Part shown: positions 59,283 to 64,000 of the stretch, in pieces
Position numbering within the stretch: position 1 is the stretch's first letter
Layout: each line of letters begins with the position of its first letter
Notes under the pieces: model-generated
Databases searched by the model: none
What the model saw: the letters and a program-made list of their open reading frames with translations, nothing else
Told to the model about the DNA's origin: nothing
Source of the DNA: Paractinoplanes ovalisporus
GTDB lineage: Bacteria; Actinomycetota; Actinomycetes; Mycobacteriales; Micromonosporaceae
Assembly (NCBI RefSeq): GCF_016834655.1
Contig: NZ_JAENHP010000001.1
Location: 1,240,001 to 1,304,000, forward strand
Length of the DNA stretch: 64,000 bases
Direction: 5' to 3'
Made by a program: the position numbers and the translations under genes

Positions 59283-60314
59283 GTGGACCGGCTCACCATC
59301 AAGGACGTGGCGCGGGCGGCCGGGGTGCATCCGGCGACGGCCTCGCGGGCGCTCAACCCGCTGCTGCCCGGCCGGATCAGCGCGGAGACGACGGCACGCG
59401 TCGTACAGGCGGCGACCGAACTCGGCTATGTGGTCGACCCGGTCGGCCGGTCGCTGCGCAGCCGCCGCTCGGGCACCGTCGGCGTGCTGGTGCCCGACCT
59501 GCTCAACCCGTTCTATCCGCCGGTCGTGCGGGGCGTGCAGGACGTGCTTCGCGACCACGGTCTCGAGGCCCTGCTGGCCAGCACGGACAACGACGTACGG
59601 CGGGAATCTGATCTGCTCGAGGTCTTCCGCGCCCGGCGGTGCGACGGCTATGTGATCGCCTCGGCCGGACGACCGGACGCCCCGGTCGCGGCGCTGGTCG
59701 GCGAGGGCGTGCCGGTGGTGCTGGTGAACCGGCTGACCGAGGCCACCGCGCCCAGCGTGACCAGCGACGACGCCCGCGGGATCGGCCAGGCCGTGGACCA
59801 TCTGCGCGGGCTCGGGCACACCGCGATCGGGCACCTGGCCGGGCCGACCGCCGTCTCGGTCACCGCGGTGCGGGAGCAGGCCTACCGGGCGGCCCTGCGC
59901 GGCGCCGGGATCACGCCGCGGCGGTCGTGGGTCGTGCGCGCCGGGCAGTACACCGCGGCCGCCGGCCGGCTCGCCTGCCACAAGCTGCTGGACCGGGGCG
60001 AGGTGACGGCGGTGCTGGCGGGCAACGACCTGATCGCGGTCGGCTGCTACGCCGCGATCGCCGAGCGCGGCCTGCGCTGCCCGCAGGACGTGTCGCTGGT
60101 CGGCATCAACGACATGCCGCTGGCCGAGTGGCTGCGGCCGGCGTTGACGACGGTCGCCATCGACCAGGCGGAACTGGGCCGGCAGGCGGCCCGGCTGATC
60201 GTGGACCGCATCGCCGACCCCGCGGCCGCCGTCGAGCACGTCTCGGTCACCACCGAGCTGGTGGTCAGGGAATCCACGGCTCCAGCTCGGCCCGCAGCAC
60301 GCTCTTCGGCCTGA
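59283..60314 (+). CDS. LacI-family transcriptional regulator
   Basis: A 343-residue regulator. The helix-turn-helix and hinge are at 1-60 (LTIKDVARAAGVHPATASRALNPLLPG, ATELGYVVDPVGRSLR), and the sensor domain follows (GTVGVLVPDLLNPFYPPVVRGVQ, VTSDDARGIGQAVDHLRGLGH, VSLVGINDMPLAEW). GTG 59283 is seven bases after TAGGGT, so it is likely leaderless. Its last 50 bases overlap the convergent thioredoxin gene, whose operon carries a perfect LacI-type operator. Control of that operon is therefore likely. Confidence 0.92.
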   Translation: MDRLTIKDVARAAGVHPATASRALNPLLPGRISAETTARVVQAATELGYVVDPVGRSLRSRRSGTVGVLVPDLLNPFYPPVVRGVQDVLRDHGLEALLASTDNDVRRESDLLEVFRARRCDGYVIASAGRPDAPVAALVGEGVPVVLVNRLTEATAPSVTSDDARGIGQAVDHLRGLGHTAIGHLAGPTAVSVTAVREQAYRAALRGAGITPRRSWVVRAGQYTAAAGRLACHKLLDRGEVTAVLAGNDLIAVGCYAAIAERGLRCPQDVSLVGINDMPLAEWLRPALTTVAIDQAELGRQAARLIVDRIADPAAAVEHVSVTTELVVRESTAPARPAARSSA

Positions 60315-60579
60315 CCCCGAGCATGCGGTGCACCGGCTCGCCGTCGACGAACAGGATCAGCGCCGGCAGGCCGGACACCTCGTAGCGGCGGGCCGTCGCC
60401 GGGTTGTCGTCCACGTCGACCGCGAGGACGGTGAGGCGGCTCGCCAACTCGGCCTCCAGCGCTTCGAGGACCGGGGCGAGCTGCCGACACGGGCCGCACC
60501 AGTCGGCCCGGAAGTCGACCAGCACGGTGCCGCCGGCCAGAACCTCGGTCGCGAACCCGGCGTCGGTGGTCGCCCTCAT
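60265..60579 (-). CDS. Thioredoxin
   Basis: A 104-residue thioredoxin. The active site WCGPC is at residues 27-31 with FRAD before it, and the cis-Pro is in SGLPALILFVDG. ATG 60579 overlaps the AhpD-like gene stop (ATGA). The 3' end overlaps LacI by 50 bases. It probably recycles the AhpD-like CxxC partner. Confidence 0.93.
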   Translation of the reverse strand: MRATTDAGFATEVLAGGTVLVDFRADWCGPCRQLAPVLEALEAELASRLTVLAVDVDDNPATARRYEVSGLPALILFVDGEPVHRMLGVRPKSVLRAELEPWIP

Positions 60580-61157
60580 GACGCCGTCATCGACTCGGCG
60601 ACCTCCGGGGCCAGCCCGGCGGTGTTGTCCCGGCCGAGCTCGCCGTGGCGGATCCCCAGGGTCTTGAGGAACTTCTGCTGCCCCATCGTGAGACCGATGA
60701 AATAGCCGAGCTCGACGATCTCGGGCTCGGTGAAGTGTTCGTGCAGCTGTTCCCAGACGGCGTCGTCGGCCATCGACGGTTCCCAGGCGATCGCCTCGGC
60801 CAGCAGCAGCGCTGCCTTCTCGCGGCCGGAGAAGCGCTCGGACCGGCGGAACTCGATCACGTCGTCGAACTCGCGCTCGGTCAGGTCGGTGAGGTGTGAC
60901 CGCTGCCCCGCGCAGTATCCGCAGTCCAGCGACTTGGCGACGAACACCCGGGCCAGTTCCTTGATGTTGTGGTCGAGCACGCCCTCGCGGAACACCTCCT
61001 GCCACGAGCGGTTGAAGGTGCGCAACACGGCCGGGACGTGCGCGCGGATGGCCTGGCTCTCCAGCCGCGGCGTGCCGTAGCGCCGGGAGTCCTCCAGATA
61101 GCCGGCCAGCTCGGGGTCGGTGATCGAGGCGGGGTCGACATAACTGATCCGGGGCAT
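60576..61157 (-). CDS. AhpD-like/carboxymuconolactone decarboxylase-family protein
   Basis: A 193-residue helical protein. The redox Cys pair and proton relay are in VAKSLDCGYCAGQRSHL. The end IVELGYFIGLTMGQQKFLKTLGI follows the family. ATG 61157 follows GGAGGGC. It is first in a two-gene operon with thioredoxin, behind a LacI-type operator. A peroxidase role is suggested by the CxxC pair and partner. Confidence 0.9.
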   Translation of the reverse strand: MPRISYVDPASITDPELAGYLEDSRRYGTPRLESQAIRAHVPAVLRTFNRSWQEVFREGVLDHNIKELARVFVAKSLDCGYCAGQRSHLTDLTEREFDDVIEFRRSERFSGREKAALLLAEAIAWEPSMADDAVWEQLHEHFTEPEIVELGYFIGLTMGQQKFLKTLGIRHGELGRDNTAGLAPEVAESMTAS

Positions 61158-61174
61158 GGCGCCCTCCGTACGTC

Positions 61175-61192
61175 GTGGCAATCGATTGCCAC
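61175..61192. promoter_or_regulatory. LacI-family operator
   Basis: GTGGCAATCGATTGCCAC is a perfect 18-bp palindrome with the CG centre typical of LacI-family sites. It lies 18 bases upstream of the AhpD-like start. The LacI gene is the convergent neighbour of the operon. Confidence 0.85.
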
Positions 61193-61256
61193 CATCGTGC
61201 CCCCGCCCTCCCGGACGGTCAAGAGCGGGACCGGCCGGGAGGGGAAAACGGGCTGC

Positions 61257-61898
61257 TCAGGGCAGGTCGGCCGGCCGCAGCACCCGGTCGATGCCATGCG
61301 CGATCTGACGGTTGCCCTTGTTCAGATCGAAACGGACCACGCGCGGGTCGCGGTCGTTGCGGTCGGCGTCGATCAGCTTGACCCGCTTCCAGCACACGCC
61401 GGAGACGTCCACCTTCACGGCGGCGCCCGCAGCCGTCTTCAGGCGAGCGCCGTCCGACTTCAGCGCCGCCTTCCGGTCGATCGTGGCGCCCGGCACCACG
61501 TGGTACAGCAGAATGCCCTCGACCGTGCCGATGCCGAGCCCGGCGACGGCGGTGAACGCGGCCTTCTCGCCCGGCAGCCGCTTGCTCCGCTGCAGGTCGG
61601 CCACCAGGATCTGGAAGGCGCGGTCGTTCGGCACGAACGCGGTCAGCGCGACCTTGCCGTCGGTCAGCACCTTGACCGGGCTGGACGGCTTGGCCTTGAG
61701 CACGGCGAGAACCGCGGCGGTCAGGATGTCGTAGTCGTTGCCGTTGCGGTCGAAGCCGCTCTTGTCGGCGGTCAGCACCGCGGCCAGCGACTTCGTGCCC
61801 AGCGGCTTGGGTTTGCCGTGGGCGGCGGCCGGCGAGGCGCTCAGGGTGCAGGCGACCAGGGCGGCACTGACGACGGCGGCGGCTCGGGTGATCCTCAT
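61257..61898 (-). CDS. Secreted fasciclin (FAS1) domain protein
   Basis: A 213-residue exported protein: signal peptide (about 1-29, ending PAAAHG) and a FAS1 fold (about 45-210; KVALTAFVPNDRAFQILVAD, GTVEGILLYHVVPGATIDRKAA, KLIDADRNDRDPRVVRFDLNKGNRQIAHGIDRVLRP). ATG 61898 has AAGGAA upstream. It lies downstream of the sigma/anti-sigma genes, separated by a 13-bp hairpin. In mycobacteria the SigK regulon includes FAS1 antigens, so it may be under the neighbouring sigma factor. Confidence 0.9.
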   Translation of the reverse strand: MRITRAAAVVSAALVACTLSASPAAAHGKPKPLGTKSLAAVLTADKSGFDRNGNDYDILTAAVLAVLKAKPSSPVKVLTDGKVALTAFVPNDRAFQILVADLQRSKRLPGEKAAFTAVAGLGIGTVEGILLYHVVPGATIDRKAALKSDGARLKTAAGAAVKVDVSGVCWKRVKLIDADRNDRDPRVVRFDLNKGNRQIAHGIDRVLRPADLP

Positions 61899-61918
61899 GG
61901 TCTGAATTCCTTTCCCGT

Positions 61919-61950
61919 ACGGGGTGATGGCGGCACTGCCATCACCCCGT
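61919..61950. terminator. Hairpin between anti-sigma and fasciclin genes
   Basis: ACGGGGTGATGGC (61919-61931) and GCCATCACCCCGT (61938-61950) form a perfect 13-bp stem with six-base loop. It is downstream of the anti-sigma stop and upstream of the fasciclin start, so it may end the first transcript or attenuate read-through. Confidence 0.8.
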
Positions 61951-61981
61951 CCTTCGCCCGTCGTCGATGCCGTGGATGCAC

Positions 61982-62665
61982 TCAGGACGTCAGGGTTCCG
62001 CGCAGCAGGCTGCGGCCCGAATGCGCGGCGTCGCCGTCGTGCGGCTCGTCGCTGATGTCCACCAGCCGGTAGCGGTTGAGGTCGGTGCCGGGTGGCACCG
62101 GCAGCACCGCGTCGGGCCGGTCGGTGAGGCTGCCCAGGGCCACCATCCGGCTGAGGTCGTCCGGGTCGATGAGCCACACCTCGTGGAAGCCGGTGGTCAG
62201 CGGCAGGTTGCGCACGTCGATGCTCATCTTCCCATCGGCCAGCACCCGGACGCTGCCCCCGGCGTCGGCCGGAACCGTGGCCAGGGGCTTCAGGGTGGCC
62301 CGGGCCGTGACCTGCTCGGCCGCGGACCGGTCGACGACCCGTTCCACGACGACCGTGCCCGCGACCGCGACCACCGCCGCCGCCGCGGCGATGACCGCCG
62401 TGGTGACCCAGCGGGGACGGCGCCGACGGGTGCGGGCGCGGACCGGAGAGACGATGCCGGCCTCGATGGCCCGCCACACGTGCTCCGGCGGCGGAGGCAG
62501 GTCGCGCAGATCCTGGGCCTCGCTGCCGAGGCCGGCGACGCCGCGGAACGCGTCGAGCTCGTGCCGGCAGTCGGCGCAGCCCGCGAGGTGCTCCGACTCC
62601 CCCGGGTCCCGCGGTTCGTCAGAGAGCGCGAGTAGGACCAGCCGATCGGGATCCAGATGCCGCAC
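61982..62665 (-). CDS. RskA-like anti-sigma factor
   Basis: A 227-residue membrane protein. A zinc-binding anti-sigma motif HLAGCADCRHEL is at about 26-37, one membrane helix follows (about 88-108, TTAVIAAAAAVVAVAGTVVV), and the outside domain is of RskA type (SVRVLADGKMSIDVRNLPLTTGFHEVWLIDPDDLSRMVALGSL). GTG 62665 has GGGAGG upstream and overlaps the sigma gene by 47 bases. It holds the sigma factor at the membrane until regulated proteolysis. Confidence 0.9.
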   Translation of the reverse strand: MRHLDPDRLVLLALSDEPRDPGESEHLAGCADCRHELDAFRGVAGLGSEAQDLRDLPPPPEHVWRAIEAGIVSPVRARTRRRRPRWVTTAVIAAAAAVVAVAGTVVVERVVDRSAAEQVTARATLKPLATVPADAGGSVRVLADGKMSIDVRNLPLTTGFHEVWLIDPDDLSRMVALGSLTDRPDAVLPVPPGTDLNRYRLVDISDEPHDGDAAHSGRSLLRGTLTS

Positions 62666-63197
62666 CGTCCACCTCCCATCGACGTCGCAGGTTCGCCATT
62701 CCACGCCGGATATGGCTCTTGACCGTGCCCAGGGGCAAGCCGGTCACGGTCGCTATCTGGTGGTGGGTCAGGTCGTCGAAGAATGCCAGTTCGAGGGTGC
62801 GCCGTTGCTCCTCGGGCAGCCGGCCCAGCTCGTCGGCCACGACCAGCCGGTCGACGACCCGTTCCGGGGTCTCGAGCCCGTCGGGCGGGGCGAGCTGGGC
62901 CCGTACGGACTCGGTCACCCGGGTGTCGCGGGCGGCCGAGCGCAGGCGGTCGACGGCCTTGCGCCGGGCGATCCCGAGCAGCCAGCCCAGCATCGTGCCG
63001 CGCTGCGGGTCGAAACCGTCGCGCCCGGTCCACGCGGCGACGAACGTCACCTGGGTGACGTCCTCGGCGTCGGCCCGGTTGCCGAGCAGGCGCTGCGCCA
63101 GATAGAGCACCGCGGCACCGTGCCGTTCGTACGCCGTCCGTAAAGCTTTCTCGTCGCCGTCGCGTAACCGCTCGGCGAGCTCGTCGTCGGAGTTCAT
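62619..63197 (-). CDS. ECF sigma factor, SigK-like
   Basis: A 192-residue sigma factor. Region 2 is RHGAAVLYLAQRLLGNRADAEDVTQVTFVAAWTGRDGFDPQRGTMLGWLLGIARRKAVDRLR and region 4 is LGRLPEEQRRTLELAFFDDLTHHQIATVTGLPLGTVKSHIRRGMANLRRRW. The anti-sigma factor is encoded next. ATG 63197 follows AAGGAGGTCG. The length and lone-subunit partner are typical of ECF19-like (SigK) pairs. Targets may include the fasciclin and DUF4397 genes on either side. Confidence 0.9.
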   Translation of the reverse strand: MNSDDELAERLRDGDEKALRTAYERHGAAVLYLAQRLLGNRADAEDVTQVTFVAAWTGRDGFDPQRGTMLGWLLGIARRKAVDRLRSAARDTRVTESVRAQLAPPDGLETPERVVDRLVVADELGRLPEEQRRTLELAFFDDLTHHQIATVTGLPLGTVKSHIRRGMANLRRRWEVDGAASGSRSAGPTRAL

Positions 63198-63341
63198 CGA
63201 CCTCCTTCCGCGCAGGGGTTCAGGAGGTGTTCGGAGCCGAGGGGGTGGTTGGATGCGTCCGGATTTCGCTGCATCCACCGGGCGGGGGCGAAACGAAGGA
63301 CCGGGCGTACGCATTCACGGAGATCTGCTGGAGGAGAACCG

Positions 63342-64000
63342 ATGCGCATCCTGAGTCCCCGACGTGCGGTCGCGGCCGGGGCGGTCACGCTGATCGCCCT
63401 CGGCACCACCGCCGCCTTCACGTCCGCTCCCGCCTATGCCCGGGCGAACGCGCAGGTGACGGTGGTCCACGGCATCCCGGGCCAGCCGGTGGACGTCTAC
63501 GTCAACGGCAAGAAGACGCTGCCCGGGTTCCAGCCGGGCAAGGTCGCGGGCCCGTTGAGCCTGCCCGCCGGGAGCTACGACATCGCGCTCACCAAGCCGG
63601 GCGACGCCATCGGCAACGCGCTGTTGAAGGTGGACGACGCCGAGGTTCCGGGCGACCGCAACATCAGCCTGGTGGCGCACCTGACCGCGGACGGCAAGCC
63701 GGCCCTGACCCCGTTCGTCAACGACACCGCGAGGCTCCCGGCCGGTCAGGCCCGCCTGATCGTGCGGCACGCCGCCGCCGCGCCCGCGGTCGACGTGCGG
63801 GCCGGCGGGAAGCCGGTCTTCTCCGGCGTGACCAACGGCAAGGAGGGCAAGGCCGACCTGGACGCCGGGACGGTCTCGGCCGACGTGGTGCTGGCCGGCA
63901 CGCAGACCCGGGTGCTGGGCCCGGCCGACCTCGACCTGAAGGAGGGCACGGCGACCGTCGTCTACGCCGTCGGGTCGGCCGAGGACAAGACGCTCGACCT
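63342..64000 (+). CDS. DUF4397 secreted protein, truncated by window end
   Basis: 219 codons are present, with no stop before the window edge. A signal peptide (about 1-34, ending YARA) is followed by a DUF4397 beta-sandwich (VTVVHGIPGQPVDVYVNGKKTLPGFQPGKVAGPLSLPAGSYDIALTKPGD) and a second similar domain (RLIVRHAAAAPAVDVRAGGKPVFSGVTNGKEG). ATG 63342 follows GGAGGAGA. It is divergent from the SigK-like gene and may be in its regulon. The C-terminus is unknown. Confidence 0.88.
   Translation, partial: MRILSPRRAVAAGAVTLIALGTTAAFTSAPAYARANAQVTVVHGIPGQPVDVYVNGKKTLPGFQPGKVAGPLSLPAGSYDIALTKPGDAIGNALLKVDDAEVPGDRNISLVAHLTADGKPALTPFVNDTARLPAGQARLIVRHAAAAPAVDVRAGGKPVFSGVTNGKEGKADLDAGTVSADVVLAGTQTRVLGPADLDLKEGTATVVYAVGSAEDKTLD

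Noticed and set aside
1..64000. tRNA or rRNA genes, phage genes, conjugation genes, origin
   Set aside because: None could be recognised by reading both strands; no cloverleaf or conserved rRNA segment was noticed, though a dedicated search was not possible.

Overview
The window is about 70% G+C, has dense gene packing, many GTG/TTG starts, ATGA/GTGA start-stop overlaps, Scr1-type regulators, trypsin/CHAT/Trypco2 conflict genes and Ser/Thr kinases. This points to a soil actinomycete, most likely Micromonosporaceae (Actinoplanes-like). The assignment is inferred from gene content only. No tRNA, rRNA, CRISPR array or intact mobile element was seen. One IS256-type transposase relic lies at the left edge.

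Layout. 0.1-2.5 kb: transposase relic, then an XRE/DUF5753 regulator with a SAM methyltransferase. 2.5-6.5 kb: a TetR-SDR pair with a clear operator, a small membrane protein followed by a 46-bp repeat array, and a large multi-spanning membrane protein. 6.5-10.8 kb: a Rieske oxygenase divergent from a TetR, a TetX-like FAD monooxygenase and an MFS exporter. 11-15.3 kb: GNAT, a secreted S1 protease lacking the usual Asp, an aldo/keto reductase behind a MerR-type promoter, and a MOSC-reductase-ferredoxin fusion. 15.3-22.9 kb: a conflict-type locus with a CHAT protein lacking both catalytic residues and a helical partner, divergent from Trypco2 and a trypsin-STAND-TPR protein. 23.3-27.3 kb: a three-gene operon (DUF6271-like, PLP decarboxylase fused to GNAT, MFS). 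27.2-29.9 kb: CorA and a receptor-type Ser/Thr kinase.

30.1-41.5 kb is a polysaccharide-degradation locus: GntR/LacI-type regulator, Gfo/Idh oxidoreductase, a sugar-isomerase relic with an internal deletion, epimerase, DHDPS-like aldolase, heparinase II/III-type lyase, GNAT, PL14-like lyase and a terminator, with a GH43-like secreted protein upstream. 41.7-45.3 kb: lipoprotein, VOC protein, YtxH-like protein, ECF sigma factor with its SDR. 45.4-53.4 kb: a divergent envelope/redox block (GT2, DUF2064, methyltransferase, Moco oxidoreductase with cytochrome-b-like anchor, membrane protein; opposite: epimerase, membrane protein apparently starting at CTG, response regulator, histidine kinase) that shares DNA boxes. 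53.7-59 kb: BON protein, Ser/Thr kinase, DUF4142, MarR with N-terminal repeats, DUF1996. 59.3-61.2 kb: LacI regulator convergent with a thioredoxin/AhpD operon that carries a perfect LacI-type operator. 61.3-64 kb: fasciclin protein, anti-sigma/ECF sigma pair and a DUF4397 protein cut by the window end.

The most unusual cross-cutting signal is a set of direct repeats made from the 3' tails of genes, stop codon included, placed just downstream of those genes. It is seen after the GntR regulator, the ECF sigma factor, the SDR, the second kinase and probably the small membrane protein. Further minisatellites sit inside coding regions (Gfo/Idh, MarR, SDR) or in a promoter (LacI).
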